Source: an uncultured Clostridia bacterium (GTDB lineage Bacteria; Bacillota; Clostridia; Christensenellales; Aristaeellaceae). Taken from it: 39,207 nt of DNA. A program made the position numbers and the translations under genes. The notes beneath the pieces are model-generated. The model made no database searches and was not told where the DNA came from. It saw nothing but the letters and a program-made list of their open reading frames with translations. The stretch covers positions 1 to 39,207 of the forward strand of contig CAKTXH010000012.1 of assembly GCA_934630975.1 (NCBI GenBank), given 5' to 3'. Below, in pieces: positions 8,433 to 17,186 of the stretch. Within the stretch, counting starts at the first letter, position 1. The number at the start of each line of letters is the position of its first letter.

Positions 8433-9484
8433 GCAAGGTCAAGGCATTATCAAAGAAACCGCTTTTTTTGCCAATCGTCAGCATGATTCTGGTCATGCTG
8501 GTGAACATTGTCTATGATGTGGCGCATGGTAACTCGTTTTATAATTTTTTTACCATTACAATCAATAACGGTATTCTTTATGGTCGTATCATTGATATTC
8601 TGAATCGCGGCAGTGAAGCTGCCATTCTGGCATTGGGTATGACGCTTGTCGTTTCTGCTTCTGCAGGTACGGATATTTCGGTTGGTTCTGTAATGTCTTT
8701 AGCAGGAGGCGTCTGCTGTGTGTTGCTGGCTGGATATGGTAACGTGAATGTGAACAGTTATGCTGTACCGCTGGCAGTCGGTGTACTTGCCGGTATACTG
8801 GTGGCTTGTTTCTGCGGTGCGTTTAATGGTTTCCTTGTTGCCTATATGAAGATACAGCCCATGGTCGCAACGTTGATTCTCTATTCAGCAGGTCGCGCAA
8901 TTGGCTTGTTGCTGTGCAATAGCAACATTGTCTATGTCAACGTGCCGAGTTTTAAGTTCTTTGGTGGTTATTGCGGCATTTTCCCGACGCCGATTCTGAT
9001 TACAGTGATGTGCGTTCTTGCGGTTGTGCTTGTACTTCGGTTGACCGCTCTTAGCACGTATGTGCAGGCTGTTGGCATTAACAAGAATGCTGCTCGTCTA
9101 TCAGGGTATAAGTCGGACATGATAATTTTCATCAGTTTCGTGATTTGCGGTCTGTTTGCAGGTATTGCAGGTATTGTAGCCACGAGTCGGATCTACTCTG
9201 CTGATACGAATAATATTGGTCTTAATCTCGAAATGGATGCGATTCTCGCTGTAGCGCTTGGCGGCAATAGTTTGGGCGGCGGTAAATTTCGCATCTCCGG
9301 TTCGATCATCGGTGCATACACCATTCAGGCCATTACTACGACGCTTTACGCTCTGGGCGTTTCCTCCGCACAGGCGCCTGTGTTTAAGGCAATTATCGTC
9401 ATCTTGATTGTGGCGATTCAGTCCCCGGCACTTAAAGCGTATATTGCCGGATGGAAGATGGCGAAGGAGGCTAAGCGAGTATGA
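8429..9484 (+). CDS. ytfT: Sugar ABC transporter permease, YtfT-like
   Basis: 351-aa integral membrane protein of the RbsC/BPD-type permease family, with about 8-10 hydrophobic segments and the family motif GTDISVGSVMSLAGGV. The conserved loop before the late helices (LAVALGGNSLGGGKFRISGSI) is the usual ATPase-coupling region. It overlaps the ATPase gene upstream and the second permease downstream by 4 nt each. It pairs with the next gene to make the heterodimeric channel. Confidence 0.94.
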   Translation: MSKVKALSKKPLFLPIVSMILVMLVNIVYDVAHGNSFYNFFTITINNGILYGRIIDILNRGSEAAILALGMTLVVSASAGTDISVGSVMSLAGGVCCVLLAGYGNVNVNSYAVPLAVGVLAGILVACFCGAFNGFLVAYMKIQPMVATLILYSAGRAIGLLLCNSNIVYVNVPSFKFFGGYCGIFPTPILITVMCVLAVVLVLRLTALSTYVQAVGINKNAARLSGYKSDMIIFISFVICGLFAGIAGIVATSRIYSADTNNIGLNLEMDAILAVALGGNSLGGGKFRISGSIIGAYTIQAITTTLYALGVSSAQAPVFKAIIVILIVAIQSPALKAYIAGWKMAKEAKRV

Positions 9485-10527
9485 GTGGAAAGCAGGTAAT
9501 CCAAAAAAGGAACATCAATAGTAACACGATTTTGTTGATGATGACTATCGGTTTGTTTGTAATTATGTATGTAGCAGGCTGCGTCATCTACGCTGACAAG
9601 GGATTTGCACGCGTGCAGAATTTTCTCGATATTCTTAAAAATAATGCGGGTCTGATCTGCGCAACTTGTGGAATCACGGTCGTAATGATTACGGGCGGCA
9701 TCGATATCTCCGTTGGTGCGCTGATTGCTATGGAGTGTATGTTCCTCTCTGTCGGTATCGAAAACTGGGGACTGTCGGCGCAACTTCTGCTGCCGTTGAT
9801 GCTGGTAATCGGCATTGTCTTCGGGATGGTTATGGGCTTCTGCGTGGGGTATCTGGATATTCAGCCTTTTATCGTTACAATGGCAGGAATGTTCTTTGCA
9901 CGGGGTATGACAGCTGTACTCTCTACTCAGCAGATCTCCATCACAAGCAGTTCGTTGATGGCAAAGCTGTCAACAATGAAATTCAATATGCCTTTTGCGA
10001 TCGGCGCTTATGTAAACAAGAAAGGCAAATTGATGATTCCCAATTTCAGTTTATATGTGCTGATTGCCGTAATTGTGCTGCTGGTGACATTTTTTGTTCT
10101 GCGTTCTACAAAGTTTGGTCGCAGCCTGTATGCTATCGGTGGAAACCAGCAGAGCGCTGAACTGATGGGGCTTGACGTAAAGAAGACTAAATTCAAAGCC
10201 TATGTGTTTTGTTCGTTCCTGACATCTATCGGCGCGATTTGCTATGTGATGAATACCATGTGCGGAACAACCCGTCAGGCGCTTGGGCTTGAGATGAACG
10301 CGATTTCGTCCGCTGTCATCGGCGGTACGTTACTGACTGGCGGCGTGGGCAATGTGTTTGGTTCGTTTTTCGGTGTGCTGATTAATGGAACAATTTCCTC
10401 ACTGGTTAAAACAAATGGTAAGTTGAGTTCTTCGTGGCCGAATGTTGTGACGGCTATCCTGTTGTGCTTCTTTATTGTTATTCAAGCGGTGTTTGCACGA
10501 GTGAAAGCCAAGAAAAAGAATGGTTGA
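9481..10527 (+). CDS. yjfF: Sugar ABC transporter permease, YjfF-like
   Basis: 348-aa second permease of the heterodimeric sugar channel. Shared family features are GGIDISVGALIAMECMF near the N-terminus, LDIQPFIVTMAGMFFARGM in the middle, and the coupling segment AVIGGTLLTGGVGNVFGS near the C-terminus. The start codon overlaps the stop of the first permease (ATGA). It ends in a basic tail (KAKKKNG) as expected for a cytoplasmic C-terminus. The 17-nt gap to the kinase gene indicates one operon. Confidence 0.94.
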   Translation: MSGKQVIQKRNINSNTILLMMTIGLFVIMYVAGCVIYADKGFARVQNFLDILKNNAGLICATCGITVVMITGGIDISVGALIAMECMFLSVGIENWGLSAQLLLPLMLVIGIVFGMVMGFCVGYLDIQPFIVTMAGMFFARGMTAVLSTQQISITSSSLMAKLSTMKFNMPFAIGAYVNKKGKLMIPNFSLYVLIAVIVLLVTFFVLRSTKFGRSLYAIGGNQQSAELMGLDVKKTKFKAYVFCSFLTSIGAICYVMNTMCGTTRQALGLEMNAISSAVIGGTLLTGGVGNVFGSFFGVLINGTISSLVKTNGKLSSSWPNVVTAILLCFFIVIQAVFARVKAKKKNG

Positions 10528-10544
10528 GATGCTGGAGGTGAAGT

Positions 10545-12149
10545 ATGAATCAAAGTAAAATTGCGCAAGCAATCGAACGGGGTCAAGCCGTTCTGGGTAT
10601 CGAGTTGGGCAGCACGCGCATCAAGGCGGTGCTGATTGATGAGGACTGTTTTCCGATTGCGAAGGGCGAGCATAATTGGGAGAACAGGCTGGAAGACGGC
10701 ATTTGGACGTATCATCTGGATGATGTATGGACCGGAATTCAGTGTGCATATGCCGAGCTGGTTCGTGATGTAGAAAAAACGTACGGCGTCACGCTGCGTA
10801 AGCTTGCAGGTTTTGGCATTTCGGCGATGATGCACGGTTATCTGCCGCTTGATCAGTACGGCAATCAGCTCGCCGCATTTCGCACATGGCGCAACACCAT
10901 GACTGAACAAGCGGCAGCCGAGCTTACGGAACTGCTTCACTTTAACATTCCGCAGCGCTGGAGTATTGCACACTTGAGACAGGCCATGGTTGCGCATGAG
11001 GCGCATCTGCCGCAGCTTGATAAGTTGGCAACGCTGGCTGTTTACGTCCATTGGAAGTTGACCGGAAAATTCGTTGCCGGCATTGGAGAAGCCTCCGGCA
11101 TGTTCCCGATCGACAGCGAAGCTCTGGATTATAACCAGATGATGATCAAAAAAATGGATGAACTTGTGGCATCGGATGGCTATATGTGGCGCATGCACGA
11201 CATTCTGCCCAAGGTTCTTTCCGCAGGCGACGATGCCGGCAGCCTGACTGAAGAAGGCGCCCAGTTGCTCGATCCGACCGGAATGCTGGAAGCCGGTATT
11301 CCTGCGGCGCCTCCGGAAGGAGATGCAGGCACGGGCATGGTCGCTACCAACTCAGTCGCAGCGCAGACGGGCAATGTTTCCGCCGGTACATCCGTTTTTG
11401 CAATGATCGTGCTGGACAGGACACTTTCAAAGGTCTATCCCGAAATTGATATGGTCACAACGCCGACGGGAAAACCGGTTGCCATGGTTCACTGCAACAA
11501 CTGCACCAGCGACATCAATGCATGGGCTGGTATGTTGGCAGGGTTTTCTGAAGCGTTGGGCACTCAAGTTTCCGCTAATGCCATTTATACAACCCTGTTC
11601 AATGCAGCTTGTTTAGGCGATAGCGATTGTGACGGTGTGCTGAATATCAACTACTTCTCCGGCGAACCCATCACCGGATTTGAAACGGGACGTCCGATGC
11701 TTGTACGGATGCCGGAATCCAAGCTGAGCTTTGAAAACTTTGCACGCTCGCTGGTCTTCGGTGCAATGACGACACTGCGCGTGGGCATGGAAATTCTGAC
11801 TGTACAGGAAAAGGTGCAGGTTAAGACAATTCTCGGACACGGCGGTTTCTTTAAAACGAAAAACGCAGGACAGCGACTGATGGCTGCGGCATTGAACACC
11901 CCGATTTCAGTGATGGAAACAGCAGGCGAAGGCGGTCCGTGGGGCATGGCGCTGCTGGCATCCTATCGTGTAAATAAGGAAAACGGCGAGGCTTTAGAGG
12001 ATTACCTGAATCGCTGCGTATTCGCTTCGGCAGAAAGCTTAACGCTGTCCCCCGAGGCAAAGGACGTTGCGGGTTTTGATGCATATCTGAAATTGTTCCG
12101 TCAGGGGCTTTCGGTGCAAAGAGCAGCCGTAGAAACGATTAACGCATAA
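10545..12149 (+). CDS. FGGY-family carbohydrate kinase, probable L-ribulokinase
   Basis: 534-aa sugar kinase of the FGGY/ASKHA superfamily. The ATP phosphate-1 motif is at the N-terminus (GIELGSTRIKAVLID) and the C-terminal half has glycine-rich GHGGFFKTKNAGQRLMAAAL, typical of FGGY C-domains. It lies between the transporter and araA-araD, and no other kinase is present, so it most likely phosphorylates L-ribulose. The sequence does not look like classical AraB to me but like the xylulokinase-type branch found with araA/araD in Clostridia, so xylulose or ribulose cannot be separated by reading alone. ATG 10545 follows GGAGG (10534-10538). Confidence 0.87.
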   Translation: MNQSKIAQAIERGQAVLGIELGSTRIKAVLIDEDCFPIAKGEHNWENRLEDGIWTYHLDDVWTGIQCAYAELVRDVEKTYGVTLRKLAGFGISAMMHGYLPLDQYGNQLAAFRTWRNTMTEQAAAELTELLHFNIPQRWSIAHLRQAMVAHEAHLPQLDKLATLAVYVHWKLTGKFVAGIGEASGMFPIDSEALDYNQMMIKKMDELVASDGYMWRMHDILPKVLSAGDDAGSLTEEGAQLLDPTGMLEAGIPAAPPEGDAGTGMVATNSVAAQTGNVSAGTSVFAMIVLDRTLSKVYPEIDMVTTPTGKPVAMVHCNNCTSDINAWAGMLAGFSEALGTQVSANAIYTTLFNAACLGDSDCDGVLNINYFSGEPITGFETGRPMLVRMPESKLSFENFARSLVFGAMTTLRVGMEILTVQEKVQVKTILGHGGFFKTKNAGQRLMAAALNTPISVMETAGEGGPWGMALLASYRVNKENGEALEDYLNRCVFASAESLTLSPEAKDVAGFDAYLKLFRQGLSVQRAAVETINA

Positions 12150-12166
12150 AAAAGGAGCGAATCAAT

Positions 12167-13642
12167 ATGAGCATGCAGCAGTATGAATTTTGGTTTGTAG
12201 TCGGCAGTCAATTTCTCTACGGTCCGGAAGTGCTGGAAACCGTCGCAGCGCGTGCGCAGGAAATGGCTGAAAAGATGACCGCTTCCGGCAATTTGCCGTG
12301 CAAGCTGGTTTATAAAGTGACGGCTAAGACAAATAAAGAAATCACGGATATCGTCCGTGAAGCGAATTATGATGAAAAGTGCGCCGGCATCGTGACTTGG
12401 TGTCACACATTCAGCCCGTCGAAAATGTGGATCAACGGTCTTGCAAATCTGCAAAAACCGTACTGCCACTTGGCGACTCAGTATAATGTTGAGATTCCGA
12501 ACGAACAGATCGACATGGACTTTATGAATCTCAATCAGGCAGCCCATGGCGACCGTGAGCATGGCTTTATTGCCGCACGTCTGCGCATGCCGCGCAAAAT
12601 TATCGCGGGTCATTGGGCTGATGAAGACGTGCAAAAGAAACTGGGCTTGTGGATGCGTGCCGCAGTCGGTGTGGCATTCAGCAAAAGCCTAAAGGTTATG
12701 CGCTTTGGCGACAATATGCGCGAGGTAGCCGTAACCGAAGGCGACAAAGTTGAAGTGCAGACCAAGCTGGGATGGCAAGTCAATACCTGGCCGGTCGGCA
12801 CACTGGTAGAAAACATGAATGCCGTTACCGAACAGGAAATCGACGAATTGATGGCGGAGTATGCTTCTGCATATGATTTTGCAACCGACGACATGGAAAC
12901 CGTCCGTTATCAGGCACGCGAGGAAATCGCGATGAAGAAGATGATGGATGACGAAGGCTGCAAGGCTTTCTCCAATACGTTCCAGGATCTTTACGGCATG
13001 CGTCAGCTTCCCGGTCTCGCCTCTCAGCACCTGATGGCGCAGGGCTATGGCTATGGCGGTGAAGGAGACTGGAAAGTGGCGGCAATGACAGCCATCATGA
13101 AAGCAATGAGCGAGGGACAGAACGGCGGCACCGCGTTCATGGAGGACTACACCTATCATCTGGTTAAGGGCAACGAGTATAGTTTGGGTGCGCACATGTT
13201 GGAGGTTTGTCCGTCTGTTGCGGCAGAAAGACCGCGCATCGAGGTACATCCATTGGGCATCGGCGACCGAGAAGACCCGGCGCGTTTGGTGTTTGAAGGC
13301 CATGCCGGTTCGGCAATTGTCGTCAGTCTGATCGACATGGGCGGTCGTCTGCGCTTAATCTGTCAGGACATTGAGTGCGTAAAGCCGATCATGGATATGC
13401 CAAATCTGCCGGTGGCTCGCGTCATGTGGCGTGCGATGCCCGATCTGACCACAGGCTTGACTTGCTGGATCACTGCAGGCGGGGCGCATCATACCACACT
13501 CAGCTATGATGTAACGGCTGAGCAGATGCGCGACTGGGCGCGGATGATGGACATCGAGTTTGTACATATCACAAAAGATACAACCGTTGAAGGTCTGGAA
13601 CACGACCTGTTCCTCTCCGATCTGGCATGGAAACTCAAATAA
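12167..13642 (+). CDS. araA: L-arabinose isomerase
   Basis: 491-aa cytoplasmic isomerase converting L-arabinose to L-ribulose with a divalent metal, normally Mn2+. The N-terminus has FWFVVGSQFLYG, diagnostic of AraA. Metal/catalytic residues known from E. coli (Glu306, Glu333, His350, His450) correspond to Glu299 (GYGYGGEGDW), Glu326 (FMEDYTYH), His343 (GAHMLE) and the His pair 441-442 (GGAHHT), all present. ATG 12167 follows AAGGAG with 9-nt spacing; a second ATG two codons in is possible. It sits 17 nt after the kinase gene and 19 nt before araD. Confidence 0.97.
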   Translation: MSMQQYEFWFVVGSQFLYGPEVLETVAARAQEMAEKMTASGNLPCKLVYKVTAKTNKEITDIVREANYDEKCAGIVTWCHTFSPSKMWINGLANLQKPYCHLATQYNVEIPNEQIDMDFMNLNQAAHGDREHGFIAARLRMPRKIIAGHWADEDVQKKLGLWMRAAVGVAFSKSLKVMRFGDNMREVAVTEGDKVEVQTKLGWQVNTWPVGTLVENMNAVTEQEIDELMAEYASAYDFATDDMETVRYQAREEIAMKKMMDDEGCKAFSNTFQDLYGMRQLPGLASQHLMAQGYGYGGEGDWKVAAMTAIMKAMSEGQNGGTAFMEDYTYHLVKGNEYSLGAHMLEVCPSVAAERPRIEVHPLGIGDREDPARLVFEGHAGSAIVVSLIDMGGRLRLICQDIECVKPIMDMPNLPVARVMWRAMPDLTTGLTCWITAGGAHHTTLSYDVTAEQMRDWARMMDIEFVHITKDTTVEGLEHDLFLSDLAWKLK

Positions 13643-13661
13643 CGAATGGAGTGAATAATCC

Positions 13662-14363
13662 ATGATGCTTAAGGAACTGAGGAACATCGTTTACGAAGCA
13701 AACATGGAACTGCCTAAACGCGGTCTTGTCACGTACACATGGGGCAACACATCCGGCGTTGACCGAGAGCGGGGGCTCATGGTGATTAAGCCTTCGGGCG
13801 TAAAATATGAGGATCTTTCTCCGGAAAACATGGTCGTCATATCTTTGGAAGATGGCAGCCGCATTGAGGGCGAGTACAACCCTTCAAGTGACACAAAAAC
13901 GCATCTGGAACTGTATCGCTCATTTCCCAATATAGGCGGAATTGTACATACGCACAGTCCATACGCGGTAGGATGGGCGCAAGCCGGAGAGGATATCCCT
14001 TGCTTTGGTACAACACAGGCAGATTATTTCTATGGTTCTGTACCGTGTGTGCGCCATCTGACCCCCAAGGAGATTGACGAAGGATATGAGATGAACACCG
14101 GCAAAGTGATAATCGAAACCTTTAAAGAAAGGAAGCTTGACCCGATAGCAATTCCTGGTGCGATTTGTTTCAGCCACGGTCCGTTTGCATGGGGAAAGGA
14201 TCCGGCTCAAGCCGTTTATCACGCTGTTGTTCTTGAAGAAATCGCGAAAATGGCGACATTCACACGGATAGTAAAACCGGATGCAGCGCCCGCGCCTCAG
14301 CATTATCTGGACAAGCACTACATGCGCAAGCATGGTCCGAATGCGTATTATGGGCAGCGTTAA
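13662..14363 (+). CDS. araD: L-ribulose-5-phosphate 4-epimerase
   Basis: 233-aa class II aldolase-fold enzyme converting L-ribulose-5-phosphate to D-xylulose-5-phosphate. Zinc ligands are the HTH pair His96/His98 (IVHTHSPYAVGW) and His172 (FSHGPFAWG); Asp77 (SSDTKTH) and the phosphate-binding GNTSG and SSDTKT segments are also present. Length is standard. ATG 13662 lies 10 nt after GGAG; the neighbouring ATG at 13665 is less well placed. Third enzyme of the arabinose pathway, directly after araA. UlaF/SgbE-type 4-epimerases of other pentuloses share these motifs, but the context favours AraD. Confidence 0.95.
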   Translation: MMLKELRNIVYEANMELPKRGLVTYTWGNTSGVDRERGLMVIKPSGVKYEDLSPENMVVISLEDGSRIEGEYNPSSDTKTHLELYRSFPNIGGIVHTHSPYAVGWAQAGEDIPCFGTTQADYFYGSVPCVRHLTPKEIDEGYEMNTGKVIIETFKERKLDPIAIPGAICFSHGPFAWGKDPAQAVYHAVVLEEIAKMATFTRIVKPDAAPAPQHYLDKHYMRKHGPNAYYGQR

Positions 14364-14386
14364 GAAACGAAGACCGTCTAATGATT

Positions 14387-14402
14387 GAGAAGGCTGCTTC
14401 TC
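14387..14402 (+). other. Short hairpin in the araD-transaldolase gap
   Basis: GAGAAG-GCTG-CTTCTC (14387-14402), 23 nt after araD. It is followed by TCCCG rather than a T-run, so it is a weak candidate for an mRNA end or processing site. Nothing else is recognisable in this 164-nt gap. Confidence 0.3.
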
Positions 14403-14527
14403 TCCCGTAACGAACGGTTCAGATTTCCCGTCGTCCGCGTATCGCCATACGCGTAACTTGACAAAAAATGCTGTCAGCCTGATTTGAGCGGCAGCCCGAC
14501 GTAACTTGCAGCGAAAGGATGAGTGCT

Positions 14528-15187
14528 GTGAAATTCTTTATTGATACTGCCAATGTCGATGAAATTCGCAAGGCAAATGACATGGGCGTAATCGCGGGCG
14601 TAACGACAAACCCAAGCCTCATCGCCAAAGAAGGACGCGACTACGCACAGACGCTTGCGGAAATCGCTTCTATTGTTGACGGGCCGATTTCCGGCGAGGT
14701 GAAAGCGACGACAACCGATGCCGAAACCATGATTCGGGAAGGACGGGAAATCTTCGCGCTTGACCCCAAACATATGGTCGTCAAGATTCCGATGACCGTC
14801 GAAGGTCTCAAGGCGATCAAGGTGCTTGCGAGCGAAGGCATTCCAACCAATTGCACGCTGATCTTTTCAGCGAATCAGGCGCTGCTGGCAGCGCGTGCGG
14901 GCGCGGCGTATGTCAGTCCGTTTCTCGGACGGCTGGATGATATTTCGCAACCCGGCATTGACCTGATTCGAACCATTGCCGATGTCTTTGCGAATTATCC
15001 GGATATTGACACCGAGATCATTGCCGCAAGCGTTCGCAATCCGATTCATGTGACCGATTGTGCGCTGGCAGGCGCAGACATCGCTACCGTTCCTTACAAG
15101 GTGATTGAGCAGATGACACATCACCCGCTGACTGACCAAGGCATCGAAAAATTCAAAAAGGATTACATCAAAGTCTTTGGTGAGTAA
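14528..15187 (+). CDS. Transaldolase / fructose-6-phosphate aldolase family (TalC-like)
   Basis: 219-aa small transaldolase that recycles pentose phosphates through sedoheptulose-7-phosphate and glyceraldehyde-3-phosphate. Start is GTG 14528, giving MKFFIDTANVDEIR, the canonical N-terminus; an ATG nine bases earlier overlaps the AAAGGA ribosome binding site itself and is unlikely to be used. The Schiff-base Lys is Lys86 in VVKIPMT, and TTNPSL follows strand 2 as in the family. Transaldolase and fructose-6-phosphate aldolase activities cannot be told apart by reading, but proximity to transketolase favours transaldolase. Confidence 0.9.
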   Translation: MKFFIDTANVDEIRKANDMGVIAGVTTNPSLIAKEGRDYAQTLAEIASIVDGPISGEVKATTTDAETMIREGREIFALDPKHMVVKIPMTVEGLKAIKVLASEGIPTNCTLIFSANQALLAARAGAAYVSPFLGRLDDISQPGIDLIRTIADVFANYPDIDTEIIAASVRNPIHVTDCALAGADIATVPYKVIEQMTHHPLTDQGIEKFKKDYIKVFGE

Positions 15188-15195
15188 TTTAATCG

Positions 15196-15228
15196 AAGCC
15201 CCCGACTTTGAGAAAGTTGGGGGCTTTT
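15196..15228 (+). terminator. Intrinsic terminator between transaldolase and transketolase genes
   Basis: A 12-bp stem GCCCCCGACTTT (15198-15209) / AAAGTTGGGGGC (15213-15224) with one G-U pair and a 3-nt loop, then TTTT. The transketolase start is only 31 nt downstream with no room for a promoter, so its transcription needs read-through or a promoter inside the transaldolase gene. Confidence 0.85.
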
Positions 15229-15259
15229 CGATGATTCGAAACATAGTTGGAGGAACATT

Positions 15260-16102
15260 ATGACCAATCAGGAAAAGAATCAGCTTAAAACAGCAGCCTG
15301 TCAAATCCGCATGGGGATTATCGAGTCTACCCATAGCGCGAAATCGGGGCATCCGGGCGGAAGCTTATCTGCAGCAGAGATGTTTGCTTATTTATACAAC
15401 CGTGAAATGCACATCGATCCCCAAAAACCAAAGATGGAAGACAGGGATCGGTTTGTGCTTTCCAAAGGTCATACAGCGCCCGGACTGTACAGCGCACTGG
15501 CATATCGCGGCTATTTCCCCGTAGCAGATTTGCCGACGCTGCGCCACACGGATAGCTATTTACAGGGGCATCCGAATATGAACCTTGTGCCGGGCGTGGA
15601 TATGAGCACCGGTTCTTTGGGACAAGGCGTTTCCTGCGCAGTGGGTATGGCTAAAGGGGCGAAATACCTCAACAAGGATATCCATGTCTACACCCTGCTG
15701 GGCGATGGCGAAATCGAGGAAGGCGAAGTCTGGGAAGCCTTCATGTTCGCAGCACATTATAAGCTGGATAATCTGTGTGTCATCATCGATCTCAACGGTT
15801 TGCAGATTGATGGTCCAACAGAAAAAATCATGAACAGCGCACCGATGAATGCAAAGATGGAAGCGTTCGGATTCAATGTTGTTTCCATTAATGGGCATGA
15901 TTTTGACGAAATCGAAAGGGCGTTTGAATCCTTCCACACATGCAAGAATAAGCCGACTGCAATCTTAATGCACACGATCAAAGGCAAGGGCGTCAGCTAT
16001 ATGGAAAACAACGTCGATTGGCACGGAAAAGCGCCCAATGATGCAGAATATCAAATTGCCATGGACGAGCTGAACGCTGAGAGGACGAAACTGGAGGCAT
16101 GA
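15260..16102 (+). CDS. Transketolase, N-terminal (thiamine diphosphate-binding) subunit
   Basis: 280-aa first half of a split transketolase. It carries SGHPGGSLSAAEMFAYLY and the ThDP/Mg motif GDGEIEEGEVWEAFMFAAHYKLDNLCVI (GDG...N), as well as the RDRFVLSKGH segment. It must pair with the next gene product to form the active site. Split transketolases are common in Firmicutes and archaea. ATG 15260 follows GGAGG (15249-15253). The pair moves two-carbon units between xylulose-5-phosphate, the product of the arabinose route, and aldose phosphates. Confidence 0.95.
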   Translation: MTNQEKNQLKTAACQIRMGIIESTHSAKSGHPGGSLSAAEMFAYLYNREMHIDPQKPKMEDRDRFVLSKGHTAPGLYSALAYRGYFPVADLPTLRHTDSYLQGHPNMNLVPGVDMSTGSLGQGVSCAVGMAKGAKYLNKDIHVYTLLGDGEIEEGEVWEAFMFAAHYKLDNLCVIIDLNGLQIDGPTEKIMNSAPMNAKMEAFGFNVVSINGHDFDEIERAFESFHTCKNKPTAILMHTIKGKGVSYMENNVDWHGKAPNDAEYQIAMDELNAERTKLEA

Positions 16103-16104
16103 GC

Positions 16105-17046
16105 ATGAGCGAAGTGAAGAAAATCGCAACCCGTGAAAGCTATGGGCAAGCGTTGGTTGAACTGGGCAGCGAACACAGCAACCTCGTTGTGCTGGATGCC
16201 GACCTTGCTGCGGCAACCAAAACCGGAATGTTTCGCAAGGCGTTTCCCGATCGTCATTTTGATTGCGGCATCGCGGAATGCAACATGATTGCTGTGGCTG
16301 CGGGATTATCTACAATGGGATTGGTTCCATTCGCATCGTCTTTTGCGATGTTTGCGGCAGGACGCGCATTTGAGCAGATTCGCAATTCCGTCGGTTATCC
16401 TCATTTAAACGTAAAAATCGGCGCAACACACGGCGGCATTTCCGTCGGCGAGGATGGCGCTTCCCATCAGTGCTGTGAGGATTTTGCGTTGATGCGCTCT
16501 ATTCCGGGCATGGTTGTACTCAGCCCGGCAGATGACGTGGAAGCGCGTGCGGCGGTAAAAGCGGCTTACGAATATCAAGGACCCGTATATTTGCGCTTCG
16601 GACGTCTGGCAGTACCGGTTTTTCATGACGAAACAAATTATCACTTTGAAATCGGTAAAGGTGAGCAACTCACCGAGGGCAATGATGTTGCCATCATCGC
16701 TACCGGTTTAATGGTTAACGAAGCGCTCGTTGCTGCAAAAGAACTCGAAGGCTTGGGCATTCACGCACGCGTAATCAACATCTGCACCATTAAACCTCTC
16801 GATGAGCAGATTGTCATCAAGGCAGCAAAAGAATGCGGCAAAATCATCACCTGTGAAGAACACAACATCATTGGCGGTCTTGGCGAAGCAGTTGCCGCTG
16901 TGCTCGGGGAAAAACATCCCACTGCAATACGCCGCATTGGCGTCAATGATGAGTTTGGTCACTCCGGTCCAGCTAAAGAATTGCTGCGTCAATTTGGAAT
17001 GACCGCAGATCACATTGTCGAGGTAGCTAAACAATTTGTCCTTTAA
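16105..17046 (+). CDS. Transketolase, C-terminal (pyrimidine-binding) subunit
   Basis: 313-aa second half of the split transketolase. The pyrimidine-domain motif is FDCGIAECNMIAVAAGLS with the catalytic Glu, followed by ATHGGISVGEDGASHQ. The C-terminal transketolase domain (DVAIIATGLMV to the end) includes the EEHNIIGGLGEAVA and GHSGPAKELL segments. ATG 16105 lies 7 nt after GGAGG (16093-16097); ATG 16099, overlapping the upstream stop, is only 1 nt from that site and less likely. The genes are tightly coupled, which fits a 1:1 complex. Confidence 0.94.
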   Translation: MSEVKKIATRESYGQALVELGSEHSNLVVLDADLAAATKTGMFRKAFPDRHFDCGIAECNMIAVAAGLSTMGLVPFASSFAMFAAGRAFEQIRNSVGYPHLNVKIGATHGGISVGEDGASHQCCEDFALMRSIPGMVVLSPADDVEARAAVKAAYEYQGPVYLRFGRLAVPVFHDETNYHFEIGKGEQLTEGNDVAIIATGLMVNEALVAAKELEGLGIHARVINICTIKPLDEQIVIKAAKECGKIITCEEHNIIGGLGEAVAAVLGEKHPTAIRRIGVNDEFGHSGPAKELLRQFGMTADHIVEVAKQFVL

Positions 17047-17053
17047 TCAAACT

Positions 17054-17096
17054 AAAAGTGTCTCCTGCATTATTTAGAGGGAAAGACACTTTTTTT
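17054..17096 (+). terminator. Intrinsic terminator ending the pentose operon
   Basis: AAAGTGTC (17055-17062) pairs with GACACTTT (17085-17092) around an A+T-rich 22-nt loop region and is followed by a T-run to 17096. It lies 8 nt after the transketolase stop. Confidence 0.85.
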
Positions 17097-17127
17097 GCCG
17101 CAAAATGGAGCAGAGATAAACGTTTCA

Positions 17128-17136
17128 TGATATAAT
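17128..17136 (+). promoter_or_regulatory. Extended -10 promoter element before the two-component genes
   Basis: TGA-TATAAT (17128-17136) is an extended -10 element with no convincing -35. It is 51 nt before the sensor kinase start and after the operon terminator, so the regulators have their own transcript. Confidence 0.6.
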
Positions 17137-17186
17137 AATACTATACAAGAGTATTTTTGCTTGCGGCAGGTGTGGAGGACAGAAAT

